Shown: one piece after another, positions 1 through 8,944 of the stretch
Layout of the letters: each line of letters opens with the position of its first letter
Numbering within the stretch: the first letter of the stretch is position 1
Notes under the pieces: generated by a model
Told to the model about the DNA's origin: nothing
The model's input: the letters and a program-made list of their open reading frames with translations, nothing else
Database searches by the model: none
Made by a program: the position numbers and the translations under genes
NCBI RefSeq assembly: GCF_001042485.2
Contig: NZ_LBMN02000005.1
Span: forward strand, 124,001 to 188,000
DNA length: 64,000 bases
Direction of reading: 5' to 3'
Source of the DNA: Bacillus paralicheniformis
GTDB taxonomy: Bacteria; Bacillota; Bacilli; Bacillales; Bacillaceae

Positions 1-2
1 CT

Positions 3-470
3 GCCTTTATGCACAGCCCTGAAGTCATCATTCTTGATGAACCGACCTCAGGCCTCGATCCGCTGATGCAAAAAGTGTTTATTGATATCGTGCTCGAAGA
101 AAAAGCGAAAGGAACGACGTTTTTAATGTCTTCCCACAGCTTTCCGGAAATCGAAAGAACCTGTGACAGAGCCGCCATTATAAAAGACGGCATCATCATT
201 GCCGTCAAAGATATACATGAACTGCAGTCGATGCAGCGAAAGGTATTTGAAGTTACATTTGAAAACACTGGCGATATTCTCGCCTTCATGAATTCAGGTC
301 TGCAAATCGAATCCCGGACGGATAATCGTGTCAAAGTGGCCGTTTTAGGGAACCATGATCATTTTATTAAAGAAACCGCCAAATATCACATTCGGCACAT
401 TGATGCTTCTTCACAAAGCCTTGAAGAGATTTTCATGAACTACTATGACAGAAAGGGGACAGTGAAATGA
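3..470 (+). CDS. ABC transporter ATP-binding protein, 3' part only
   Basis: This is the C-terminal portion of an ABC ATPase whose start lies left of the window; the reading frame is open from base 3. The visible part begins at the Walker B and D-loop region (LDEPTSGLDP), followed by the switch histidine region (SSHSFPEIE) and about 90 residues of C-terminal extension typical of ABC-2 type exporters. The Walker A and signature motifs are off the window. The stop overlaps the start of the next gene by four bases (ATGA), so the two are translationally coupled and should form one exporter. The substrate cannot be told. Confidence 0.9.
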   Translation, partial: AFMHSPEVIILDEPTSGLDPLMQKVFIDIVLEEKAKGTTFLMSSHSFPEIERTCDRAAIIKDGIIIAVKDIHELQSMQRKVFEVTFENTGDILAFMNSGLQIESRTDNRVKVAVLGNHDHFIKETAKYHIRHIDASSQSLEEIFMNYYDRKGTVK

Positions 471-1279
471 ACTTCTCCCTGTACAAACAAATGATGAGAA
501 CAAACATGAAAGGAATCATGAGCTACGGAGTAGGCTCCGCATTTTATATCCTTTTGATACTGGGCATTTATCCAAGCATCGCGGGCAATGCGGAGGATAT
601 TGAGAAAATGATTAAATCGATGCCGGAAGGCTTTCTCAATGCTTTTGGGTTTGAAAACGGACTTGGGAATCTTGAAGATTTTATATCTGGAGAATATTAC
701 GGATTAATCTTTATCGTGATCTTATCGATCTTCTCTGTCATGCTGTCGACAAAGCTTTTGGCAAAGCTGGTGGATCAAGGGTCAATGGCCTATATTCTGT
801 CTGCGCCGACAACGCGCGGAAAAGTGGCTTTCACCCAAGCAGCCGTCTTAACGACAGGTCTTTTGATCATTATGGCCGTGACGACAGCGGCCGGACTGGC
901 CGGCTACCATTTAATGCTGGGCGGTGATTACGATTTTAATGTGTCAAGGTTCCTCGTTCTGAACCTGCTTGGCTTTCTGCTCTTCTTTGCAGTCGGCGGC
1001 ATTTCGTTCCTCTTTTCGGCCATTTCAAATGATGAAAAAAGAGCCCTCGGACTTTCCGGAGGCATCACGTTCTTATTCTTCAGCTTCGACTTGCTAGGCA
1101 AATTAAGCGAAAAAACAGAATGGCTGAGGAGCCTGTCGGTTTTCTCTTTATTCAGACCGGGCGATATTGTGAACGGAAGCACGGACATAGCTCAAGTGTC
1201 TCTTGTTCTCGCCGCAGTCGGTTTTGCCGCCTTCGCACTCAGCATTCTCATTTTTAAAAAGCGCGACTTGCCGCTGTAA
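467..1279 (+). CDS. ABC-2 type transporter permease
   Basis: A 270-aa integral membrane protein with about six hydrophobic segments, beginning with a cytoplasmic N-terminus (NFSLYKQMMRTNMKG) and ending with a short basic tail (FKKRDLPL). It overlaps the preceding ATPase by four bases and is its membrane partner. The charged loop after the first helix (NAEDIEKMIKSMPEGFLNAF) resembles the extracytoplasmic loop of ABC-2 permeases. Export of a drug, lipid or peptide is possible, but the sequence alone does not decide it. The operon ends at the hairpin directly downstream. Confidence 0.85.
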   Translation: MNFSLYKQMMRTNMKGIMSYGVGSAFYILLILGIYPSIAGNAEDIEKMIKSMPEGFLNAFGFENGLGNLEDFISGEYYGLIFIVILSIFSVMLSTKLLAKLVDQGSMAYILSAPTTRGKVAFTQAAVLTTGLLIIMAVTTAAGLAGYHLMLGGDYDFNVSRFLVLNLLGFLLFFAVGGISFLFSAISNDEKRALGLSGGITFLFFSFDLLGKLSEKTEWLRSLSVFSLFRPGDIVNGSTDIAQVSLVLAAVGFAAFALSILIFKKRDLPL

Positions 1280-1285
1280 AATAAA

Positions 1286-1315
1286 AACGCCGCTCCCGAT
1301 CGGGAACGGCGTTTG
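1286..1315. terminator. Hairpin terminator between convergent genes
   Basis: Near-perfect inverted repeat AAACGCCGCTCCCGAT / ATCGGGAACGGCGTTT with one mismatched pair. On the minus strand it is followed by a T-rich stretch, so it most likely ends cwlO transcription; it may also serve the permease gene. Confidence 0.7.
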
Positions 1316-1330
1316 TCTCAGTATAATATT

Positions 1331-2689
1331 TTATTCAACGACCCGTCTTACAACTCCGTTGAAAGCTTTCTTCCAGTACGGGTTGCTCATAGAATCGACG
1401 GATACCCCGCGTGAGCTGTTATCGTTCAGGAATGTGCCATTGCCAAGATAAATGCCCACGTGGCCGTTCGTTTTGTATGTGTCAAAGAAGACCAAGTCTC
1501 CGCGCTTCATTTCAGACGCGCTGACAGCTCGTCCCTTGCCGACAAGCGTGCTTGTTGTCGCACCGAATCCAAGCTCTACGCCTGCTGATGCATAAGCCCA
1601 GCGTACGAATGATGAGCAGTCGAAGCGGCGGTTGTCGATATCAGCTTGTGAACGTCCGCCTCCCCATTTGTACGGAGATCTGCCGACAATGCTTGAACCT
1701 GTGCTGATGGCAGCTTCAATCGCGTTTCCATTGCTGCTTACAACAGAACCGGAAGAGTAGTTTCTTGACGGGCTGCTGCTTTTCTTGCTGCTTGAAGAAC
1801 CGCTGTTGGACGATCCGTCAGATTTGCTGACTGAACCTGAATTTGAGCTTGATGAAGATCCTGAATCAGACTTTTCAGCCGTCGCAGATTCTTCTTTCGC
1901 TTTTGCTGCTGCAGCCGCCGCAGCTCTTTCTTCTTTAAGCTTTTGTTCAAGAGCGGCTTCTTCTTTTGTCAGAGAGCCCGCTTCTTTTTTCAGATCGCTC
2001 AGCTCTGATTCTGCTGCCGCTTGCTTCGTTTGCAGCTGCTTAGAAAGGTTTGCCTGTTCTTTCAGCTGTTTATCAAGATCCGATTTAAGCGTTTTTAAAT
2101 CGGCTAGTGTTTTTTGGATTTCGTCCAGTTTTGTATTTAAATCAGACATTGCTTTTTCAAGCTTGTTTTTATCTTTCTCCTGCTCGTCAAGCAGGTCTTT
2201 GTCCGCATCAACAATTGTTGAAACAGCAGTTGCACGAGTGATAAAATCTCCGAAGCTTTGTGCGCCCAGAAGGACATTCAAATAGTTTTGGGATCCGCCG
2301 TTTTCCTGCAGGCTGCGCACGCGATTTTTAATCACTTTTGAACGCTCTTCAATCCGTTTTTCGGTTTCTTTGATTTCTTTTTTCAGAGCTTCCACTTCTT
2401 TTTTCGTTTTTTTGTTTTCTTTTTCTTTGTCTTCGATTTTGTTGCTTGTTTCAAGTGCTTTTTTATCAAGCTCTTGGATTTTACCTTCAAGCTTTTTCTG
2501 CTCGTCTTGCAGCTTGGCGATTTCTTTCCGCTTGCTCTCGATGCCTGAATTCACTTCAGAACGCTTTTGCTGAATTTCTTGTTTTTGCTGAGATGTTTCT
2601 GCCGATGCCGTGTTGTTCATAAAGGGGGTAAATAGACTAGCTGTTCCGAGAATCGACGCTAAACCAAAAGTATAAACCTTTTTCTTCAC
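1331..2689 (-). CDS. cwlO: Peptidoglycan DL-endopeptidase CwlO (NlpC/P60)
   Basis: A secreted cell-wall hydrolase of 452 aa. A signal peptide ends near residue 30 (NTASAET). Residues about 32-255 are a long coiled coil rich in Lys and Glu with the conserved patch [16 protein letters not shown] Ser/Ala-rich linker follows to about 325, and the C-terminal NlpC/P60 domain carries Cys358 ([11 protein letters not shown]) and His410 (NGHVGIYLG). B. subtilis CwlO has the same plan and closely similar sequence; it cleaves D-Glu-mDAP bonds during elongation and is activated by FtsEX. The start is GTG, chosen because AGGAG lies seven bases upstream. Expression in relatives is WalR-dependent. Confidence 0.95.
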   Translation of the reverse strand: MKKKVYTFGLASILGTASLFTPFMNNTASAETSQQKQEIQQKRSEVNSGIESKRKEIAKLQDEQKKLEGKIQELDKKALETSNKIEDKEKENKKTKKEVEALKKEIKETEKRIEERSKVIKNRVRSLQENGGSQNYLNVLLGAQSFGDFITRATAVSTIVDADKDLLDEQEKDKNKLEKAMSDLNTKLDEIQKTLADLKTLKSDLDKQLKEQANLSKQLQTKQAAAESELSDLKKEAGSLTKEEAALEQKLKEERAAAAAAAKAKEESATAEKSDSGSSSSSNSGSVSKSDGSSNSGSSSSKKSSSPSRNYSSGSVVSSNGNAIEAAISTGSSIVGRSPYKWGGGRSQADIDNRRFDCSSFVRWAYASAGVELGFGATTSTLVGKGRAVSASEMKRGDLVFFDTYKTNGHVGIYLGNGTFLNDNSSRGVSVDSMSNPYWKKAFNGVVRRVVE

Positions 2690-2810
2690 TTTCTACTCCT
2701 CTTTCCTTTATGTATTCTTGTTTTTTCATTATGTAAATTCGATTGAACATTATTAAAAAATGAATCTTATGACCTATGATTTATATATCCGTTTCTAATG
2801 TACAGACGTT

Positions 2811-2865
2811 ATTATACCATCTATTTTCGACAATAGGCGCCAATTTATATTACATTTATATTTCG
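2811..2865 (-). promoter_or_regulatory. cwlO promoter with WalR-like half site
   Basis: Reading the minus strand, a perfect -10 TATAAT lies at 2816-2811 with no recognisable -35 box, which suits an activated promoter. Upstream is TGTAAT (2854-2849), preceded five bases earlier by CGAAAT, a 6/6 plus 4/6 match to the WalR direct repeat TGTWAH-N5-TGTWAH. A start near 2804 would give a leader of about 115 nt. The known dependence of cwlO on WalRK supports the reading; the site itself is inferred. Confidence 0.5.
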
Positions 2866-2997
2866 TTTTTGTTTCAACGGTGTCATGTTTTGACTAATCA
2901 TGTTTTGTCTCTCGTATTCTCTTCGATTTGACCCTATCTGCTGTTTTTCATATGCTTGTCTTACTGAACAAGAAAACGAAAGGAAGGCCGGTGACAA

Positions 2998-3990
2998 TTG
3001 ATGCAGCTCAGCATTCTTGACCAGGTTCCTATATCAAAAGGCTCGGATGCGCATTCAGGTCTAAAGCATTCTGCAGAGCTGGCGGAACTTGCGGATCAAT
3101 GGGGGTACAAAAGGTATTGGTTTGCCGAGCATCACAGCACACGGGGGCTTGCCAGCACTGCTCCAGAAATCATGATCGCACACATTGCGGCAAAGACGGC
3201 GAATATTCGCGTCGGTTCGGGCGGCGTTCTGCTGCCCCAATACAGTCCCTTTAAAGTGGCTGAAAACTTTCGGCAGCTTGAAGCCCTTTATCCCGGGAGA
3301 ATTGACCTGGGGATCGGCCGCTCTCCGGGAGGCACAACTAAAACGAGGCTGGCGCTGACAGACGGGGTTCATAAAAGCCTGCACGAATTCCCGAGACAGT
3401 TACAAGACTTGGTTAGCTTTCTGACTGATTCCGTGCCTTCCGGACATGATTACTTCGGAATTAAAGCCTCCCCTTTGACGGATTCGCCCCCGGAGGTGTG
3501 GCTTTTAGGCCTGGGAGAAAACAGCGCAAAATTGGCCGGTAGCATGGGAGCGGGATACGTATTCGGCCATTTCATCTCTCCCGCGAGAGGAAAGAACGCC
3601 TTTCAATCATACCGTGAAAGCTTTCGGCCTTCCCCTTTCTTTAAACGCCACCAATCATTGGCCGCCGTTTTCGTCGTTTGTGCGGAGTCCGATGAAAAAG
3701 CCGAGGAGCTCTGCTTGAGCCAAGATTTATGGCTTCTCCGGGTTGAAAAAGGGCTGGACAGCCTTGTCCCAAGCATTGAAGAGGCGAAATCGGCCGCTTA
3801 CACAGCTGCCGATAAAAAGAAGCTTGCCCAAAACCGCAGCCGTATGGTGATCGGGTCTCCTCAAACAGTCAAAAGAAAACTGCTCGAGCTTTCTGAACGA
3901 TATCAAACAGATGAGTTTATGATTTTAACTAACGTCTACCGGTTTGAAGATAAGAAGCAGTCTTACGAAAGACTGGCAGAATTATTTTGA
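2998..3990 (+). CDS. LLM-class flavin-dependent monooxygenase
   Basis: A 330-aa bacterial-luciferase-like protein. It shows the family features RYWFAEHHS (about residue 40), RVGSGGVLLPQYSP (about 75-90) and GRIDLGIGRSPGG (about 100-115), and it has the full length of single-subunit members. These enzymes use reduced flavin and O2 to oxidise small substrates; the substrate here is unknown. The frame opens with TTG at 2998 followed immediately by ATG at 3001; AAAGGAAGG lies 10-13 bases upstream, so either could start. It stands alone, ending at a strong hairpin. Confidence 0.85.
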   Translation: MMQLSILDQVPISKGSDAHSGLKHSAELAELADQWGYKRYWFAEHHSTRGLASTAPEIMIAHIAAKTANIRVGSGGVLLPQYSPFKVAENFRQLEALYPGRIDLGIGRSPGGTTKTRLALTDGVHKSLHEFPRQLQDLVSFLTDSVPSGHDYFGIKASPLTDSPPEVWLLGLGENSAKLAGSMGAGYVFGHFISPARGKNAFQSYRESFRPSPFFKRHQSLAAVFVVCAESDEKAEELCLSQDLWLLRVEKGLDSLVPSIEEAKSAAYTAADKKKLAQNRSRMVIGSPQTVKRKLLELSERYQTDEFMILTNVYRFEDKKQSYERLAELF

Positions 3991-3993
3991 ACG

Positions 3994-4036
3994 AAAAACA
4001 TCCCTTTTCAAAAACCTTTGAAAAGGGATGTTTTTG
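3994..4036. terminator. Bidirectional terminator
   Basis: A 19-bp perfect stem (AAAAACATCCCTTTTCAAA and its complement) around a four-base loop, with T-runs on both strands, separates the monooxygenase from the convergent cwlJ. Confidence 0.9.
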
Positions 4037-4465
4037 TTAGAACGTATTATAGACATTCTCACACTCTTCCGCTGTCGGCTCGTAAAAACAATGCGATTTA
4101 AAGCGGCCGACATGCGGCTGATTGTACCACTGTGCGGGACACGCCCCCGCCGGTCTGAAATACCACAAACTGAACTTTGCCGGCCAAAGCCGCTCCCCGT
4201 TGACCGCCCTGCGTGCCAAACGCCTTTCGCTTTCCCGCGCCCTTTGATAGAAATAACCGTGCGTCACGGCTTCAAAGGCATGCGGCTGATGGATCATCTG
4301 CGGAATGGTGCGAAGTCCCACAAAGTCGGAACAGTTTGCCCTGATGCGATTGATTCCGACATTTCCGACCATAAGCATACCTTGCACGCCTTCGCCTTCA
4401 GCCTCCGCTCTCAAAAGTCTTGCCAAAAGACTGATATCTTTAGAAGAAGCCTGAACGACTGCCAT
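4037..4465 (-). CDS. cwlJ: Spore cortex hydrolase CwlJ
   Basis: 142 aa, the same length as B. subtilis CwlJ and nearly colinear with it (LLRAEAEGEG, VGNVGINRIRANC, QPHAFEAVTHGYFYQRAR, WPAKFSLWYFRP). It is a Hydrolase_2 (SleB/CwlJ) domain without signal peptide. In Bacillus spores it sits in the coat and degrades muramic-lactam cortex during germination triggered by Ca-dipicolinate, and it depends on GerQ, which is not in this window. GGGGGTGA precedes the ATG. It is transcribed alone and divergently from the rhodanese gene. Expression in the mother cell (sigma E) is expected from the family, but I could not place a convincing sigma E promoter. Confidence 0.93.
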   Translation of the reverse strand: MAVVQASSKDISLLARLLRAEAEGEGVQGMLMVGNVGINRIRANCSDFVGLRTIPQMIHQPHAFEAVTHGYFYQRARESERRLARRAVNGERLWPAKFSLWYFRPAGACPAQWYNQPHVGRFKSHCFYEPTAEECENVYNTF

Positions 4466-4622
4466 TTTTAGTCACCCCCATGATGTCGTCACCTTTATCA
4501 TATTCTGTTTCATTTAGGTGATGACGATTTCGGGATTTATCTTTGACATTGCCCATGAAAGAAAGCTATTCTTCTATTATCAGAACCCAAGAAAAAACAA
4601 AGGGGAACGGAGGGATCGTGAA

Positions 4623-5474
4623 TTGTCAGTATTAAAAAGCCCTGAATGGGTATACAAACGATTAATGGAAAAAACGGACCAAACAGTTATTGTCGACGTG
4701 AGGTTTCATTTGACAAAACCGGACGAAGGCCGAAAAGCGTATACGAAAGGCCATGTGCCCGGAGCCGTTTTCATTGATTTAAAAGAAGATCTGTCGCGCA
4801 ACCCGGAAGAGCACGGCGGCAGACACCCGCTTCAAGACCCTGACCTTCTGGCCGCGAAGCTTGGAAAAATCGGCATTGACCGGCAAACAGATGTCGTTGT
4901 TTATGATGACAGCGGCGGCATGTTTGCAGCGCGCTTTTGGTGGCAGCTTCACTATCTCGGGCATGACAGCGTCTATATCATGGATGGGGGACTGTCCAAC
5001 TGGATCAAAGCGGGCTACGAGGTGAACGCCGAGGATCCTCGTCCTAGCGAGCGCGAATTTAAGCCGGCGCTCAGAGAAAACGAACTGCTCGATGCCAAAG
5101 AAGTACTGAAGCGAATCGGCAGAGAAGGCTCCATTCTGATCGATGCGCGCGATCCTTCAAGATACACCGGGGAAACCGAGCCTCTCGATCATCGGGCCGG
5201 CCATATTCCCGGGGCCAAAAACTTTTTTTGGAAAGGCAATCTGACCGTAAGCGGATTATGGAAAAGCAAAGAACAACTCAGACAGCACTATGCTGTTTTA
5301 GACCCGGACAGTGAAATTGTCGTCTATTGCGGATCGGGCGTATCAGCCTGCCCAAATGTGCTCGGCCTGAAAGAAGCCGGATTTGAAAATGTGAAGCTGT
5401 ATGCCGGCAGCTGGAGCGATTGGATCAGCTACCCCGACCATCCGATCTCCACTGGGACAGAGGACGACACCTGA
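4623..5474 (+). CDS. Sulfurtransferase with two rhodanese domains
   Basis: A cytoplasmic 283-aa protein made of two rhodanese domains. The N-terminal copy (VIVDVRFHL..., KGHVPGAVFIDL) is non-catalytic and the C-terminal copy (SILIDARDPSRYTG, RAGHIPGAKNFFW) carries the active-site loop CGSGVSA with Cys236. This loop type resembles 3-mercaptopyruvate sulfurtransferases (CGSGVTA) more than thiosulfate rhodaneses. I chose TTG at 4623 because GGAGGG lies eight bases upstream and the domain begins there; the frame stays open to an ATG at 4518, which would add 35 residues unlike the family. A stem-loop follows the stop. Confidence 0.85.
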   Translation: MSVLKSPEWVYKRLMEKTDQTVIVDVRFHLTKPDEGRKAYTKGHVPGAVFIDLKEDLSRNPEEHGGRHPLQDPDLLAAKLGKIGIDRQTDVVVYDDSGGMFAARFWWQLHYLGHDSVYIMDGGLSNWIKAGYEVNAEDPRPSEREFKPALRENELLDAKEVLKRIGREGSILIDARDPSRYTGETEPLDHRAGHIPGAKNFFWKGNLTVSGLWKSKEQLRQHYAVLDPDSEIVVYCGSGVSACPNVLGLKEAGFENVKLYAGSWSDWISYPDHPISTGTEDDT

Positions 5475-5484
5475 TCTTACAAGA

Positions 5485-5528
5485 GACGGCGGCCAGGGGC
5501 CTTTGCGCCTCAGCCAGCCGCCGTTTAT
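5485..5528. terminator. Hairpin terminator
   Basis: ACGGCGGC at 5485-5492 pairs with GCCGCCGT at 5517-5524, followed by TTATT. It lies between the convergent rhodanese and YcdB/YcdC-like genes. Confidence 0.65.
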
Positions 5529-6925
5529 TACATGTTTTTGCTCATAAACGCCTTTCCGTCATGGGCATCGATAAAGTACGGGTAGACCGGCCGGTAAATA
5601 AGCCTGTAGAAGTCATCCTTTTCCCGACTGTAATCCCTTTCCCATTGCAGTTTCACATCAAATGCCGCTGCAAAAGCGGCTTTCGCTTCTGCCTCTGAAA
5701 TGGATGGCGAAGGACTCAGATCGGCCAGCGCTTCCGGCTCGATTTCCGGACCGTGATAACCGACGACCTTGCCGGTTGTCCGGCTGATACTGATATTGGC
5801 AGAGCCAAGCCTTAACGGCACCTCTTTGTATTGAAGATCAAATTGAAAAAAAGCGTTTTGCCTGCCCCCGTCATTTTCCGCCGGATGCATTCGAAAAAGC
5901 TGATCTGCACCGGGATAAAGCTTGTACAAAAATTGCAGCGCCCGTTTCAAGCAGTCTTCCTCGCTCAAGAAAAACTGTCCTTCTGATTTGATGAAAGAAG
6001 CGACCCCTTTGAGCTTCCCTGACTTTTTATCTTTCACGATTTTCAACGTATTTTGGTTCCTTATTTCAAAGTAGCCGGCTATACTCCGGTCTCTCGGCTC
6101 AGGATCGTTTCCCAGGCGCCATACCGTTCCAATTGACTCTCCCATATCGGTTTCACGGATTTTCCGCATCGAGGGAGCAAAGCCGATCATGTCATCGATA
6201 TCAGCATGACGGTCAGCCTCAGGCAGCACAGGAAGCGGCAATGTGTCTTCTTCTTCCTCGTCATCAGCCGCAGGCTTCATCTGGCGTTTTTCCGTGATAT
6301 CGGCGGGATAGCTGAAAAACGGCAAGTCTGCTTCGTAAATGAGATGCGGGCGATCATCTCCCCCTTCATAAAGCTCACTGCGGACTTTTTCGACCGCCAA
6401 TTCGAATTGAATATGTTTAAGATAATCGGCTGTCACCGATTCCTTATCAGCGATCTGCTTTGGAATGGAGAAAGAGCTTGTTCCGCCGTTATAGCGAAAC
6501 TCCATCACCTCTCCGTTCTTGGCGACCTTGACGTAAAAACCTGTTTGCGGCAGCGGAAGATCAAGGACAGTCTGAACATACGTAAAACGGACGAATTGTT
6601 CTGTTTCCTTCTTTTCATGGAAAACAAATTCATAAGACGCACTCGGGTAATGCTGTTCTGTAAACTGAAGGGCGATTTGCAGCAGCCTTTCCTCCGCAAG
6701 AGATTCCTCGATCACCGGTTCATACTCTTTTGTCAAATTGATTAAGCGGCCGTGATGATCTAACTCCACCGAAATGTCCCGCTCCGGCTCTTCAACGTCC
6801 TGCCAGACGAAAAAAACCCGTCTCTCTTTTTCATCCTTTTCTCCGTAATCTTCGATCATGAGCTGATAATGCGAGGGAACCTTACTAATGGATTGCGCTT
6901 TTTGCTTTAACTGGTCACGAACCAA
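5528..6925 (-). CDS. YcdB/YcdC-type repeat protein
   Basis: A 465-aa protein without signal peptide or membrane segment. It contains repeated units of the YcdB/YcdC type: a charged amphipathic helix (AEERLLQIALQFTEQHYP near 78, EEDCLKRALQFLYKLYP near 335, SEAEAKAAFAAAF near 415) followed by strands (VRFTYVQTVLDLPL, NAFFQFDLQYKEVPL). This resembles the PepSY-like fold, often a self-inhibitory or binding module. The closest remembered relatives are B. subtilis YcdB and YcdC, of unknown function, whose neighbour YcdA is also encoded in this window at 32933. A highly acidic stretch (ADDEEEEDTLPL) sits in the middle. Confidence 0.65.
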   Translation of the reverse strand: MVRDQLKQKAQSISKVPSHYQLMIEDYGEKDEKERRVFFVWQDVEEPERDISVELDHHGRLINLTKEYEPVIEESLAEERLLQIALQFTEQHYPSASYEFVFHEKKETEQFVRFTYVQTVLDLPLPQTGFYVKVAKNGEVMEFRYNGGTSSFSIPKQIADKESVTADYLKHIQFELAVEKVRSELYEGGDDRPHLIYEADLPFFSYPADITEKRQMKPAADDEEEEDTLPLPVLPEADRHADIDDMIGFAPSMRKIRETDMGESIGTVWRLGNDPEPRDRSIAGYFEIRNQNTLKIVKDKKSGKLKGVASFIKSEGQFFLSEEDCLKRALQFLYKLYPGADQLFRMHPAENDGGRQNAFFQFDLQYKEVPLRLGSANISISRTTGKVVGYHGPEIEPEALADLSPSPSISEAEAKAAFAAAFDVKLQWERDYSREKDDFYRLIYRPVYPYFIDAHDGKAFMSKNM

Positions 6926-7011
6926 ATCCTGTCTACCTCTCTTTCATTTTCATCTCCTTATGTATACGAAATATACCGTTAATCGTTTCATGAAAATTGA
7001 GATAATTGGAT

Positions 7012-7842
7012 TTAACTGGTGAACTTACATGGCGATTTTAACCTGATGCTAAAATACCTCATTCCTTTTGGTACGCCTTCCATCTCAAAAATACCTTTGC
7101 GGATCAGCTCTAAAATGCGGTACTCGATGAATTCATCTCCGATGTTTTCCTCCAGATGACCAATGACTTCGCCGATCAGGCGGGGACAGTTGATAAAGGT
7201 GTTGGTTGAACGGTTTTTTTGAAGCTGTGCGAGCTTGCCGATGATGAACGAATCATAAAAGTCCTCTTTCACGCTTTTGATTCTGCCGTCTTCCCATACT
7301 CGCAACACGCTTGTCTGCTGAGACAGCGCTGTCCATTCCTCCGCAAGGCCCCGTCTTTCAGCGGCTGTCAAAGCCGGCTGATCCCTTTGTTCATAAATGA
7401 ATCTCAGGTTTTCATCATTCAACTCACCAGAACTTCGGGTATGAGGAAAGCACTTCGACGTATTCAGATGGAAAACAGCCAGGTTCATTTGCCGAAGGAT
7501 ATAATGTACAAATCTCAGGCCCGTTTGTTCATGTGCATGATCGCCCGTCCACATAAAGGCGGTGGCTTGCTCCTGAATACGACTCAATGCAGAAACCGCA
7601 TCTTCAAAACGGCTGTATATCTCTCCAAGCTCGTGAAATCGGTCATTCAGATATGTTTTCAGCCAGTCATAACGATTGACCCTGCCTTCTTTGACTTCCA
7701 GGTTTTGAAGCGGCCCGATGGAAAATAATTCAGGAAGGACGATCAGACTCTTTTCCTGGGTTCCTCCCAACTGTTTGAGCATCATGTTGATACTGCCGCC
7801 GGCAGATTCGCCGAAGGCAATGTGAACGACATTGTTTTGCAT
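7012..7842 (-). CDS. DUF1835/DUF3658 domain protein
   Basis: 276 aa, cytoplasmic. The N-terminus VVHIAFGESAGGSINMMLKQ with the GESAGGS turn, and FSIGPLQNL soon after, are characteristic of DUF1835; the C-terminal half (DFYDSFIIGKLAQL, IGDEFIEYRILELI, GIFEMEGVPKGMR) matches DUF3658. The pair occurs widely in Bacillus with unknown function. The gene is monocistronic; the ATG at 7842 is preceded by AAGGAG. Confidence 0.75.
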   Translation of the reverse strand: MQNNVVHIAFGESAGGSINMMLKQLGGTQEKSLIVLPELFSIGPLQNLEVKEGRVNRYDWLKTYLNDRFHELGEIYSRFEDAVSALSRIQEQATAFMWTGDHAHEQTGLRFVHYILRQMNLAVFHLNTSKCFPHTRSSGELNDENLRFIYEQRDQPALTAAERRGLAEEWTALSQQTSVLRVWEDGRIKSVKEDFYDSFIIGKLAQLQKNRSTNTFINCPRLIGEVIGHLEENIGDEFIEYRILELIRKGIFEMEGVPKGMRYFSIRLKSPCKFTS

Positions 7843-7945
7843 TATAATCTCCTTGTTAGTTAAGTTGTAATAGCATTAAAGCTATTAAACTCATCTTTTT
7901 AACTATTATATACAAAAACAGGATATAAAAGGTGACGCAATAAAA

Positions 7946-7983
7946 AACCCCCATTCCGCCATTCGAAAAAGGCAGAACGGGAG
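7946..7983 (-). terminator. Terminator of the SDR gene
   Basis: On the minus strand CTCCCGTTCTGCC pairs (with GU pairs) with GGCGGAATGGGGG and is followed by TTTTTT. Confidence 0.7.
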
Positions 7984-7999
7984 CTGAAAAATGCACTTG

Positions 8000-8773
8000 C
8001 TATTCCAGCTGTGACGGGTAAAGCGTCATACCGCCGTCAACGAACAAAGTCGCGCCCGTTACATAGGCGGCTTCTTTCGACACAAGCCATGCCGCTGCGG
8101 AAGCCACTTGTTCAGGCTCGCCAAATTCGTTCATCGGTATCTTTTTCAGCTGTGCCGACTTGTGGCTTCCCTCCAAGTCTTCATTGCTTTCGGTTGCGAT
8201 CGTTCCCGGCGCGATCGAATTGACGCGGATTCCTTTGTCCGCATAATCAAGGGCAAGCGTTTCTGTCAAAAGCTTCATTCCGCCTTTTGAAGCGGAGTAA
8301 TGAACATTTTTCGGCCTCGGAATTTGCTGATGAACGCTTGATATATTGAGTATGCTCCCTTTCATGTGGCGGTCCGCCATATATCTTAAGGCTTCCCGTG
8401 CGCCGAGAAACGTACCGGTTAAATTAACGTCGATCACTTTCTGCCATTCACCAAGTTCAAGTTCGTGCGGGAGGGCTTCTGCGCCGTTAAATCCTGAATT
8501 ATTGACCATGACATCAAGTGAGCCGAAATGTTCAACTGCTGATTTAATCAGCTTTTTTATATCCTCTTCAGAAGACACGTCAGCTTCTACCGCAAGGGCG
8601 TTTCCGCCCGCTGCTTGAATATTGTCGACGGCTTCCCGTGCGCCTCCGGGATCGCTGTGATAATTGACAACCACATTCATCTTTTCTTTTCCAAACCGTT
8701 CTGCAACCGCCTTGCCTATACCTTTTGAAGAACCGGTCACAATTGCTGTTTTTCCTTTTAAATCACTGTACAA
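8000..8773 (-). CDS. Short-chain dehydrogenase, glucose 1-dehydrogenase-like
   Basis: A 257-aa classical SDR. It has the NAD(P)-binding TGSSKGIGKA (residues 13-22), the structural NNSG, the catalytic Ser/Tyr/Lys set in ISSVHQQIP and YSASKGG, and IAPGTIAT. The N-terminus (MYSDLKGKTAIVTG), the FLGAREALRY segment and the C-terminal FVDGGMTLYPS resemble B. subtilis glucose 1-dehydrogenase closely enough to place it in that group, but a different sugar or aldehyde could be used. TTG start with GAGGGGGG upstream. It is divergent from blaSE. Confidence 0.82.
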   Translation of the reverse strand: MYSDLKGKTAIVTGSSKGIGKAVAERFGKEKMNVVVNYHSDPGGAREAVDNIQAAGGNALAVEADVSSEEDIKKLIKSAVEHFGSLDVMVNNSGFNGAEALPHELELGEWQKVIDVNLTGTFLGAREALRYMADRHMKGSILNISSVHQQIPRPKNVHYSASKGGMKLLTETLALDYADKGIRVNSIAPGTIATESNEDLEGSHKSAQLKKIPMNEFGEPEQVASAAAWLVSKEAAYVTGATLFVDGGMTLYPSQLE

Positions 8774-8890
8774 CTTAAACCCCCCTCAATTTCTTTTCTT
8801 CATGTACATTACCCGGTATCAATATGATCAAACAAAGTGTGAATACATGCCTCTAGTATGATCTTTTTTAAACATATGGAAAATTCAGAA

Positions 8891-8930
8891 TTATTTTGTT
8901 AATATCTAACTTGAACTTACAACAAAATAA
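8891..8930 (+). promoter_or_regulatory. 5' stem-loop directly before the blaSE RBS
   Basis: TTATTTTGTT (8891-8900) and its exact complement AACAAAATAA (8921-8930) enclose 20 bases, and the ribosome site GGAAGTG starts at 8931. This would place a 10-bp, AT-only stem-loop immediately upstream of the ribosome site. It may stabilise the mRNA, as 5' stem-loops do for other exoprotease messages, or be a protein-binding dyad. Confidence 0.45.
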
Positions 8931-8944
8931 GGAAGTGATACGAT

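Noticed and set aside
1785..2285. 166-codon plus-strand frame opposite cwlO
   Set aside because: Ser/Phe-rich mirror of the Lys/Glu/Ala coiled-coil and linker codons of cwlO; no ribosome site.
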